Positions 8,581-16,327 of a DNA stretch of 33,293 nucleotides are shown piece by piece (the stretch's first letter is position 1; each line of letters starts with the position of its first letter). Under the pieces are notes generated by a model that saw only the letters and a list, made by a program, of their open reading frames with translations, searched no databases and was not told the origin of the DNA. Origin of the DNA: Parabacteroides sp. (lineage in GTDB: Bacteria > Bacteroidota > Bacteroidia > Bacteroidales > Tannerellaceae). The stretch covers positions 1 through 33,293 of the forward strand of contig DXRF01000001.1 of NCBI GenBank assembly GCA_019411205.1, read 5' to 3'. The position numbers were made by a program, and so were the translations under genes.

Positions 8581-8727
8581 GTGGAATGAAGAACCGTATT
8601 TCGTCAATTTAACACCTATTACACCCGTTTTTACATTTGTTTATTCGACTATTTTATATGCTTTTTCAAAAGTAAAAGAAGATAAAATATTGGTTATCAG
8701 CTGTATGAAAAATGCTATGTTTCAGAA

Positions 8728-8818
8728 GTGATAGAGGAGTGATACAGGATGTTTTCCTCTATCACTCCTCTAACGCTTGAATGTTAATAGCTACAACCTT
8801 TGTAGTGATGGAGTGATA
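8728..8818. repeat. GTGATA motif cluster, right part, with inverted arms
   Basis: GTGATA occurs at 8728-8733, 8739-8744 and 8813-8818, with GTGATG at 8805-8810 and the reverse form TATCAC at 8760-8765. The first two copies start 11 bases apart. AGTGATAGAGGA (8727-8738) pairs perfectly with TCCTCTATCACT (8755-8766), and the second copy can pair with 8760-8770 instead, giving two alternative hairpins. Confidence 0.65.
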
Positions 8819-8915
8819 GAGGATTTGCAGAAAACTTCGTATGCAGATCACAACCTTGGATAATTTTGATGCGGTTACCCTGGATTTTGACATCTTTTTC
8901 GATGAGTTTTCCCTA

Positions 8916-10361
8916 TTATTTCGTCCTTTCCTCTTTCAAAAGCGGCCAGTTCGGGTCCGGTCTGTGTTCATGGACCATGATGTTTTTCAGTTCCGCTACT
9001 TTTTCAGGATACTGATCCAGTACATTATGCCGTTCCGACGGATCGGAAGCTAAGTTATACAATTCATAATAAGGCTTGTCGCCGCGGATATTCATGTGGA
9101 CCAATTTCCACGGTCCTTTGCGTACGGCTTGGCGACCGTTCAGCTCCTGGAATTCGAAATACAGGAATTCATGTTCTTTCTGTCCTTTCCTGTTTTCCAG
9201 GAGAGGGAGCATGCTGACACCATCTATCTCTTTCTGTTTGGCTTTCGGATGGATGATTTCTTCGAAGGTCGGTAATACATCCCAGAAAGAGCACATAAAG
9301 TCGGTTTCCGTATTCGGTTGGACATGTCCGGGCCAGGAAATGATCATCGGGACACGGATGCCGCCTTCATACAAATCCCGTTTGTATCCGCGATAAATGC
9401 CGTTGCTGTTGAAGAAGTCAGGATCGGCGCCCCCTTCCATATGTGGGCCGTTGTCACTCGTAAAGATGATGATAGTGTTATCATATAAGCCTTTATCTTT
9501 TAATTTTTGGATGATCTGCCCGACATAGACATCCAGACGGTACACCATAGCGGCAAAAGTAGCATGGGGATGGAATTGCGAACAGTAACCTCCCTTGCGG
9601 AAGGCGGGACTGCCCGGTTCGGCTCCTTTGTAAGGTTTTTCCGGGTACATGCCGCGAAATTTCTGTATGATGCTGTCTTCCGGAACGATCAGTTCCGCAT
9701 GCGGAATGATGGTCGGATACCACATGAAGAACGGCTCGTCCGGATTCATATTGTCCAGATATTCCAATGCCTTTCCATGAATAAGATCTTGAGAATAAGT
9801 ACCTTTTCCGTACTGTACATTCAGGTTGTTGTCTTCGAGCTCCACCCGTTTGTCGTTGTCCCAAAGATGGTCGGGGTAATAACTGTGTGCCAGCAACTGG
9901 CAATTATATCCGTAGAAAGTGTCGCAACCTTGATTTTTAGGATCGCCGGTCGAACCGATATAGCCCAGTCCCCATTTACCGAAAGCGGATGTCTTATATC
10001 CGGCATCTTTCATAACCTCGAAGATTGTACGGGCACTGGCGGGAAGCGGAAACTGTCCTTCCGGATCAAGTTCGAGGTTGCCGCGTACAGGTGTATGCCC
10101 GCTGTGCGTGCCCGTCAGTAAGCAGGAGCGGGAAGGGGCACTGACAGTTGTCCCCGAATAACACTGTGTAAAACGCATTCCGCTTTGTGCCAGCTTATCG
10201 ATGTTGGGTGTCTCGAACTTTTCCTGTCCGTAACAACTTAGGTCACCATAACCCAGATCGTCCGCGAGAATAAAAACGACATTCGGTTTCTTATTCTTCT
10301 CCGCGTGAATGAAAGGAACAGCTAACAGAAGGCCGGTAGAAATTAGAATTGCCTGTTTCAT
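8916..10361 (-). CDS. Secreted S1-family sulfatase, serine type
   Basis: The enzyme removes sulfate esters, probably from a glycan, in the periplasm or at the cell surface. The 481-residue product has a signal peptide (cleavage likely after residue 20) and metal ligands D34-D35 near the N-terminus. The activation motif is S74-A-P-S-R78: a serine at the formylglycine position, so it needs an anaerobic sulfatase-maturating radical SAM enzyme, which is not in this window. K129 (FGKW), H221 (PHAE), D303-N304 (SDNGPH) and a GGIRVPMIISWPG segment complete the usual active-site set. Substrate cannot be read from the sequence. It is divergent from the GH2 gene, with 147 bases between them. The pairing suggests, without proving, a common target. 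Confidence 0.9.
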   Translation of the reverse strand: MKQAILISTGLLLAVPFIHAEKNKKPNVVFILADDLGYGDLSCYGQEKFETPNIDKLAQSGMRFTQCYSGTTVSAPSRSCLLTGTHSGHTPVRGNLELDPEGQFPLPASARTIFEVMKDAGYKTSAFGKWGLGYIGSTGDPKNQGCDTFYGYNCQLLAHSYYPDHLWDNDKRVELEDNNLNVQYGKGTYSQDLIHGKALEYLDNMNPDEPFFMWYPTIIPHAELIVPEDSIIQKFRGMYPEKPYKGAEPGSPAFRKGGYCSQFHPHATFAAMVYRLDVYVGQIIQKLKDKGLYDNTIIIFTSDNGPHMEGGADPDFFNSNGIYRGYKRDLYEGGIRVPMIISWPGHVQPNTETDFMCSFWDVLPTFEEIIHPKAKQKEIDGVSMLPLLENRKGQKEHEFLYFEFQELNGRQAVRKGPWKLVHMNIRGDKPYYELYNLASDPSERHNVLDQYPEKVAELKNIMVHEHRPDPNWPLLKEERTK

Positions 10362-10395
10362 GTTTTTTCGGTATATATGTATGTTTTACTATTTA

Positions 10396-10403
10396 CAAAT
10401 GTA
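10396..10403 (-). promoter_or_regulatory. Candidate -7 element for the sulfatase gene
   Basis: The minus strand reads TACATTTG, an exact TAnnTTTG match 34 bases before the sulfatase ATG. TTTG on the minus strand at 10429-10432 could be a -33 element, though the 25-base gap is longer than usual. Confidence 0.4.
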
Positions 10404-10458
10404 TGGCTTTTTAGAAATTAATGTTTGGCAAATCGAAAATAAATAGAAAATAAATCAA

Positions 10459-10474
10459 TAATTTTGCAAAGGTA
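10459..10474. promoter_or_regulatory. Back-to-back -7 elements between the sulfatase and GH2 genes
   Basis: TAATTTTG on the plus strand (10459-10466) directly abuts TACCTTTG on the minus strand (10467-10474). Both fit TAnnTTTG. The plus element would drive the GH2 gene with a leader of about 35 bases; the minus element would give the sulfatase a leader of about 95 bases. Polymerase could not use both at once. Confidence 0.45.
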
Positions 10475-10508
10475 AAGTCAAAATTAGGTATAAACGGATC
10501 TTTATGTT

Positions 10509-13295
10509 ATGATAAATTTTAAAATTGTTGCCGTAATTGTAGTATTGTTTTTTTTACAAGTCGAAAAGACGACTGCCCAACAAGAGATAGACCTTGCAGG
10601 AAGTTGGGGATTTGAAACAGATGTTATGGATTTTCGCCGTTCCGGCGTGGAGATACGTGGTGATGGGGAGTTGCATGATACAATTACTTTGCCCGGTATT
10701 ACGGATCAATATCATATAGGGAATCGTACGACTTACAAATATTATGACCGCTTGACGCGTAAGTATGAATATATGGCACCGGCTTGGTATCGTAAGCATG
10801 TACAAATCCCTGAATCATGGAGTGGTAAACGCATACATCTCTATTTGGAACGCGCTCATTGGTTGACTGCCATTTATAGTGGAAGGAAGGAGGTGAACAG
10901 AAATGATTATATCAGTGTGCCCCATATACATGATCTTACCGGTTATCTGACGCCTGGACAGGAAAATATTATAGATTTGATGATCGACAATCGTTATCAG
11001 TATAACACGCATAAATGGGATCATGCTCATACCGAATTTACACAGATTAATTGGAACGGTGTGATTGGGGATATGAAACTTGTTGCTTTAGATCCTGTTT
11101 ATATGGATGATCTGCAGCTCTATCCTGATGTGAAACGACAGCAGGTGACGGTTTGTCTCAGTCTTGTGAATACGACCGGAAAGCCTTTTACGGGTAAAGC
11201 CCTGCTGGAAGTGACCGGACATGGGTTGGAGGTGAAGAAGGAGGTGGAAGTTGCTTCGACCGATTCAATCATCAATTTGGAAACAACATTGGTATTGGGC
11301 AAAAAGATGAAGTTGTGGGATGAATTTTCGCCCGATCTGTATCAATTGCAGTGTTCCTTGCTGTCTTCCGGAAGTGAAGAAGTGAAACAACGGAAACAGC
11401 TCTCTTTTGGTATGAGGGAGGTCAGTGCTGTAGGAGATGATATTTTGCTCAATGGACATCGTTTGCATTTGCGTGGTACGGTAAACAATGCCGAGTTTCC
11501 GCTTACAGGCCATGTTCCTATGGATGATGCTTCATGGGAACATATTTTCAACATACTCAAATCGTATGGAATGAACCACATGCGTTTCCATTCATGGTGT
11601 CCGCCTGCCGCCTGTTTCCGTATGGCCGACAAGATGGGGGTCTATTTGGAAGTGGAGATGCCGATGTGGGGAGTTGATGCCAAACCCGGAGATGAGGCAC
11701 GTAATGATTTCTTCCGCCGCGAACTCAGAGCTATACTCAAAGAATATGGGAATCATCCCTCTTTCTTATTGTATTGTAACGGGAATGAGTTGGAGGGGGA
11801 CTTTGATTTTTTGAACGAACTGACCGAATACGGACGTAATCATGATAACCGCCGTCTATTCAGTGGATCTACTGCCCGCAAACATGTTAAGGCGGAACAG
11901 TTTTATGTCTCCCATCGTTCCGATAAGGGAGGGGTGACCATCTACGAAGGTCGTCCGATGACCGACTGGGATATCAATGCCGGACATGGTACCGGACAGC
12001 CTATCATCAGCCATGAAACGGGGCAGCGTTGTGTATATCCTGATTTTAGAGAGATTCCAGCTTATACAGGTCCTGTGGAGGCACGTAACCTGGAACGTTA
12101 TCGTGATTCACTGGCTGCTCACGGAATGGAGCATCTTGCCGCGGATTTCTTCCGGGTGTCGGGACAACAGACCCGGATTGAATATAAAGATGTGATCGAG
12201 GGGCAGTTGCGCAGTTCACTTTCATCAGGATTTCAGTTGTTGAGCTTGATCGACTTCCCTGGACAAGGTTATGCTCCGGTAGGGATTCTCAATGCCTTTT
12301 GGAAGAGTAAGGGAATCATTACACCGGAAAAGTTTCGGGAATTTTGTGCTCCCAGTGTAGCTTTGCTACGTTTTCAGAAGCGTGCTTTTTTCAATGATGA
12401 AATCTTTAGTGGCAAAGCCGAGTTGTACAATTATTCTCCTTCCCGTTTCCGCCGCCCTGATGTCCGCTGGCATGTGACGGACAGTCGTGGAACTACGCTT
12501 TATAGTGGCCGGATCAGCTGTAAGGAGATTTCCAATTATGGCGTTTATCCTCTCGGTGAGTTTGAGTTTCCGTTGAACCGGATTACAAGTAACGAAAAGC
12601 TGACCGTACATCTTTGTGTGGACAAGAAGATTGCCAACAGTTGGGATATATGGGTTTATCCTCGGAGACAAGTCAAAGAAGTTTTGAAGTCTGACGATCA
12701 GGTGCTCTTTACGACCTCCTATACGGCAGAAGCCCGGCGTTATCTGCAAGCTGGCAAAAGTGTGGTTCTGTTGCCTCGTCCGGAGGCTGTGAAAGGAAGG
12801 AAGTCAAATTTCCATAATCATTTTTGGAATCCGATCATGTTCAAGTGGCAACCTCTTACGTTGGGGTGTCTGATTCATAAAGAACAGCCTATGTTTGCCG
12901 ATTTCGTAACGGATGAGTTTGTGGACTGGCAATGGTGGGATATTTTGTGCAATGCGAAAGTGATCGAAATGAATACAGCTCCCAATGCTCTGTTTCCTTT
13001 CATCCAAAGCATTGATACTTATCAGCACAACCATAAACTCGGAATCGGATTCGAAGCCAAGTTGCATGGGGGCAAGTTGCTTGTACTGGCGATAGATACG
13101 GAAAATAAGATCGATCAACGTCCTGCTTCTCTTCAATTGTTGCAAAGCATCAGCAACTATGTCCGGAGTGAGGCGTTTCGTCCGGTGGTGGATATTGATG
13201 AAGCGTTTGTCGCTTCTTTCCTTACTCCGCAGCTCGACAATGAAATAAAAGAGGCTGTGCAGGATGAATTTCTTAATTCTTTCCAGAACAAGTGA
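10509..13295 (+). CDS. Glycoside hydrolase family 2 protein (exported)
   Basis: The 928-residue product has a signal peptide (cleavage near TTAQQ, residue 24) and then the GH2 order: sugar-binding jelly roll at about 60-190, an immunoglobulin-like sandwich at about 200-305, and a TIM barrel at about 310-600. The acid/base is E427 in CNGNELEG (the NE pair) and the likely nucleophile is E503 in ISHETGQ. The last 300 residues form a further beta-rich region. GH2 enzymes act on beta-galactosides, beta-glucuronides, beta-mannosides and others; the HETGQ variant differs from classic LacZ and the specificity is not known. It is divergent from the sulfatase gene and lies 152 bases before mutS, which has its own promoter. 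Nothing terminator-like was seen after it. Confidence 0.87.
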   Translation: MINFKIVAVIVVLFFLQVEKTTAQQEIDLAGSWGFETDVMDFRRSGVEIRGDGELHDTITLPGITDQYHIGNRTTYKYYDRLTRKYEYMAPAWYRKHVQIPESWSGKRIHLYLERAHWLTAIYSGRKEVNRNDYISVPHIHDLTGYLTPGQENIIDLMIDNRYQYNTHKWDHAHTEFTQINWNGVIGDMKLVALDPVYMDDLQLYPDVKRQQVTVCLSLVNTTGKPFTGKALLEVTGHGLEVKKEVEVASTDSIINLETTLVLGKKMKLWDEFSPDLYQLQCSLLSSGSEEVKQRKQLSFGMREVSAVGDDILLNGHRLHLRGTVNNAEFPLTGHVPMDDASWEHIFNILKSYGMNHMRFHSWCPPAACFRMADKMGVYLEVEMPMWGVDAKPGDEARNDFFRRELRAILKEYGNHPSFLLYCNGNELEGDFDFLNELTEYGRNHDNRRLFSGSTARKHVKAEQFYVSHRSDKGGVTIYEGRPMTDWDINAGHGTGQPIISHETGQRCVYPDFREIPAYTGPVEARNLERYRDSLAAHGMEHLAADFFRVSGQQTRIEYKDVIEGQLRSSLSSGFQLLSLIDFPGQGYAPVGILNAFWKSKGIITPEKFREFCAPSVALLRFQKRAFFNDEIFSGKAELYNYSPSRFRRPDVRWHVTDSRGTTLYSGRISCKEISNYGVYPLGEFEFPLNRITSNEKLTVHLCVDKKIANSWDIWVYPRRQVKEVLKSDDQVLFTTSYTAEARRYLQAGKSVVLLPRPEAVKGRKSNFHNHFWNPIMFKWQPLTLGCLIHKEQPMFADFVTDEFVDWQWWDILCNAKVIEMNTAPNALFPFIQSIDTYQHNHKLGIGFEAKLHGGKLLVLAIDTENKIDQRPASLQLLQSISNYVRSEAFRPVVDIDEAFVASFLTPQLDNEIKEAVQDEFLNSFQNK

Positions 13296-13409
13296 TAATC
13301 TGTCGGTTTTCGGCTTGCCTGTTTCTGTTAATGATGGCAAGGTGTCCGGGATTTTAGGCAGTTTTCAATACCGGGAACGTGGGGCTGAGTTTTGAAAGAT
13401 GAAAAATCG

Positions 13410-13417
13410 TACCTTTG
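13410..13417 (+). promoter_or_regulatory. -7 promoter element for mutS
   Basis: TACCTTTG matches TAnnTTTG exactly, 30 bases before the mutS start. TTTG at 13391-13394 is nearby, but the spacing is shorter than usual for a -33 element. Confidence 0.6.
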
Positions 13418-13447
13418 TATGGTTGAACAGATAAAAAGAAAAGAACA

Positions 13448-16087
13448 GTGGCAAAGATAGTGGAAACACCCTTGATGAAGCAGTATTTCGATATAAAGGC
13501 GAAACACCCTGATGCAATCCTGCTATTCCGTGTAGGCGACTTTTACGAAATGTATGGCGAAGATGCTGTGACCGGAGCCGAAATATTAGGTATCGTGCAG
13601 ACGAAAAAGGCGAACGGCCCGGGACAGACGATTGAAATGGCCGGTTTCCCTCATCATGCGTTGGACAGCTATCTGCCCAAGCTGGTGCGTGCCGGCAAGC
13701 GTGTAGCCATCTGCGACCAGCTGGAAGATCCGAAACTCACAAAGAAATTAGTGAAACGCGGTATCACCGAATTGGTGACTCCGGGTGTTTCCATCAATGA
13801 CAATATCCTCAACCATAAGGAAAACAACTTCCTTGCCGCTATCCATTTCGGTAAGGACGTCTGTGGAATCGCATTTCTCGATATCTCTACCGGCGAGTTC
13901 CTGACAGCTGAAGGAACCGTTGATTATGTGGATAAACTGTTGAATAACTTCTCCCCGAAAGAAATCTTGGTCGAACGGGGTAGCCGTAAACGTTTTGAAG
14001 AGGCTTTCGGTCCCCGGTTCTTTATTTTCGAACTGGACGACTGGGTGTTTACTTCGGAAGCCGCCAACGACCGTCTGTTAAAACATTTTGAAACGAAGAA
14101 TCTGAAAGGTTTCGGTATCCAACACTTGAAATTGGGAATCGTAGCTTCGGGTGCCATCCTGTATTATCTGGATCAGACGCAACACACCCATATTTCTCAT
14201 ATCACCTCTCTTTCCCGTATTGAAGAAGATCGCTATGTGCGCCTCGATAAGTTTACGGTGCGCAGCCTGGAGTTGGTCAACACGATGAACGAGGAGGGGA
14301 CGAGTTTGTTGGATGTGCTGGACAAGACCGTTTCCCCGATGGGGTCGCGTATGTTGCGCCGTTGGATCTTGTTTCCCTTGAAGGATGTGAAACCGATCCA
14401 TGAGCGTCAGGACGTAGTGGAATATTTCTTCCGCCATCCCGAAGTGAAGGAGCTGCTGGAAGAGAAACTGGAACAGATCGGCGACTTGGAACGTATTATT
14501 TCCAAAGTGGCGGTCGGCCGTGTTTCTCCCCGTGAAGTAGTGCAGTTGAAAGTCGCTCTTCGTGCCATCGAGCCGATCAAGGAGGCTTGTACGGCGAGTG
14601 ATGAGCCGAGCCTTTGCCGTATCGGCGAACAGTTGAATGCCTGTGCCCTGATCCGTGACCGGATAGAAAAAGAGATCAACAACGATCCGCCTTCCTTGCT
14701 GAACCGGGGCGGCGTGATTGCGACAGGCGTGAATGCCGAGCTTGACGAGTTGCGTGCAATCGCTTATTCGGGTAAAGATTATCTCTTGAAGGTACAACAG
14801 CGGGAAATAGAACAGACGGGTATATCGAGCCTGAAAATCGGTTTCAACAATGTTTTCGGGTATTATATCGAAGTGCGTAACGCCTACAAGGACAAAGTCC
14901 CTGCCGAATGGATACGCAAACAGACTTTGGTGAATGCCGAGCGTTATATTACCGAAGAACTGAAAGAATACGAAGAAAAGATATTGGGAGCGGAAGAGAA
15001 GATACTTTCGTTGGAAGCCCGTCTCTTTAACGAACTGGTGCTTTGCCTTTCCGAATATATTCCGCCTATCCAGATGAATGCGAACCTGATCGGTCGTCTG
15101 GACTGTCTGCTCTCGTTTGCCAAGGTGGCTGAAAGCAACCGCTATATCCGTCCGGATGTGAATGATTCGCAGGTGATTGATATTAAGGCTGGCCGTCATC
15201 CGGTGATTGAAAAGCAGTTGCCTATCGGCGAACCTTATATTGCCAATGATGTCTATCTGGACGATGAAAAGCAGCAGATTATCATTATCACCGGACCCAA
15301 CATGGCCGGTAAGTCTGCTTTGCTTCGCCAGACGGCTCTGATTACGCTGATGGCGCAGATCGGTTGTTTCGTCCCTGCCGAATGCGCTCATATCGGGATT
15401 GTGGATAAGATATTTACACGTGTGGGAGCTTCGGATAACATTTCGGTCGGAGAATCCACTTTCATGGTGGAAATGAACGAGGCTTCGGATATCCTCAACA
15501 ACATGTCTTCCCGCAGTCTTGTCTTGTTTGACGAATTAGGACGCGGGACAAGCACATACGACGGTATTTCTATTGCCTGGGCGATTGTCGAATATATCCA
15601 CGAACATCCCAATGCCCGTGCGAAGACATTGTTTGCCACGCATTATCATGAATTGAACGAGATGGAGGCTTCTTTCAAGCGTATCAAGAACTACAATGTT
15701 TCGGTGAAAGAGGTCAATAACAAAGTGATCTTCTTGCGCAAACTGGTTCCCGGAGGCAGTGAACACAGTTTCGGTATCCATGTGGCCAAGATGGCGGGTA
15801 TGCCGAAAAGCATCGTAAAGCGTTCCAACGAAATCTTGAAACAGCTGGAAACGGAAAACCGTCAGGAGGGGATTGCCACGGAAAAACGCAAAGGCAGTAT
15901 CAAAAGCAAGCCTGTAAAAGGAATCGCTTCATCGGCAGATGGCTATCAGCTCAGCTTCTTCCAATTGGACGATCCGGTACTCAGCCAGGTGCGGGATGAG
16001 ATCAAAAACCTGGACGTCAACAACCTGACACCTCTGGAAGCGTTGAATAAGCTGAGTGAGATACGAAGGATTATTACTGGGAAATAA
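13448..16087 (+). CDS. mutS: DNA mismatch repair protein MutS
   Basis: MutS recognises mismatches and small loops and recruits MutL. The 879-residue protein has the mismatch-reading F-x-E motif (F32-Y33-E34 in GDFYEMYG), the connector, lever and clamp regions, then the ABC ATPase with Walker A GPNMAGKS at 616-623 and Walker B with D695-E696 (DELGRGTSTYDG). The length fits MutS1. The chosen start is GTG, which places MAKIVETPLMKQYF at the N-terminus; an ATG ten codons in is the alternative. The gene has its own -7 element and runs between carbohydrate genes with no functional link to them. Confidence 0.97.
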   Translation: MAKIVETPLMKQYFDIKAKHPDAILLFRVGDFYEMYGEDAVTGAEILGIVQTKKANGPGQTIEMAGFPHHALDSYLPKLVRAGKRVAICDQLEDPKLTKKLVKRGITELVTPGVSINDNILNHKENNFLAAIHFGKDVCGIAFLDISTGEFLTAEGTVDYVDKLLNNFSPKEILVERGSRKRFEEAFGPRFFIFELDDWVFTSEAANDRLLKHFETKNLKGFGIQHLKLGIVASGAILYYLDQTQHTHISHITSLSRIEEDRYVRLDKFTVRSLELVNTMNEEGTSLLDVLDKTVSPMGSRMLRRWILFPLKDVKPIHERQDVVEYFFRHPEVKELLEEKLEQIGDLERIISKVAVGRVSPREVVQLKVALRAIEPIKEACTASDEPSLCRIGEQLNACALIRDRIEKEINNDPPSLLNRGGVIATGVNAELDELRAIAYSGKDYLLKVQQREIEQTGISSLKIGFNNVFGYYIEVRNAYKDKVPAEWIRKQTLVNAERYITEELKEYEEKILGAEEKILSLEARLFNELVLCLSEYIPPIQMNANLIGRLDCLLSFAKVAESNRYIRPDVNDSQVIDIKAGRHPVIEKQLPIGEPYIANDVYLDDEKQQIIIITGPNMAGKSALLRQTALITLMAQIGCFVPAECAHIGIVDKIFTRVGASDNISVGESTFMVEMNEASDILNNMSSRSLVLFDELGRGTSTYDGISIAWAIVEYIHEHPNARAKTLFATHYHELNEMEASFKRIKNYNVSVKEVNNKVIFLRKLVPGGSEHSFGIHVAKMAGMPKSIVKRSNEILKQLETENRQEGIATEKRKGSIKSKPVKGIASSADGYQLSFFQLDDPVLSQVRDEIKNLDVNNLTPLEALNKLSEIRRIITGK

Positions 16088-16211
16088 AACGACTACTGGT
16101 GTTTATCTGGGGGGATCTCTTCACCATAAAAGAGAAGGTTTCTCTTATGTTGCATAGGATATCTCTCTGAGAAGTATGTCGAAACAAAATCTTGCATACT
16201 GATAGCCATAA

Positions 16212-16267
16212 TTTAAGCACGGATTACACGGAAATAAAATAATTTATCCGTGAAATCCATGTCTAAA
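16212..16267. repeat. Imperfect inverted repeat between convergent mutS and isomerase genes
   Basis: The left arm 16212-16232 (TTTAAGCACGGATTACACGGA) and the right arm 16247-16267 are reverse complements with four mismatches. The ACGGATTACACGGA/TCCGTGAAATCC wording resembles short dispersed repeats often seen between genes in Bacteroidetes. It may act as a bidirectional termination structure; dispersal in this genome cannot be tested here. Confidence 0.5.
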
Positions 16268-16299
16268 AAAATCGTGATAGAGCTGTTTTGACCTTTTCT

Positions 16300-16319
16300 A
16301 AAGAGCCTCTCTCTTTTTT
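16300..16319 (+). terminator. Weak intrinsic terminator downstream of mutS
   Basis: AAAGAG (16300-16305) and CTCTTT (16311-16316) form a 6-bp stem with a 5-base loop, and the T-run extends to 16319. It is 212 bases after the mutS stop, just before the convergent isomerase stop. The stem is weak. Confidence 0.3.
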
Positions 16320-16327
16320 CTTGTCTT

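Larger units (their letters stand above)
8007..8915. other. Gene-free, repeat-rich intergenic region between leuS and the sulfatase gene
   Basis: No convincing coding frame is present on either strand: the open frames are short and have no recognisable protein character. The region holds clustered GTGATA/TATCAC motifs, two overlapping hairpins at 8427-8534, TTACACCCG repeats (8475-8483, 8619-8627, inverted at about 8505-8513) and a small minus-strand terminator-like hairpin at 8562-8580. A decayed mobile gene, a regulatory or structural DNA site, or an untranslated RNA are all possible; none can be chosen from sequence alone. Confidence 0.7.

Noticed and set aside
8253..8818. CRISPR array
   Set aside because: The repeated units are only 6 to 12 bases, irregularly spaced and in both orientations, with no spacer pattern and no cas genes.
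9507..10121. Open frame of 204 codons antisense to the sulfatase gene
   Set aside because: It is a mirror of the intact sulfatase frame, with no known motif.
14078..15391. Open frame of 437 codons antisense to mutS
   Set aside because: It lies wholly within mutS on the opposite strand, shows no recognisable domain, and mutS has intact catalytic motifs throughout.
16130..16146. Small inverted repeat AAGAGAA/TTCTCTT after mutS
   Set aside because: The 7-bp AT-rich stem has a 3-base loop and no T tract, so it is too weak to call a terminator.
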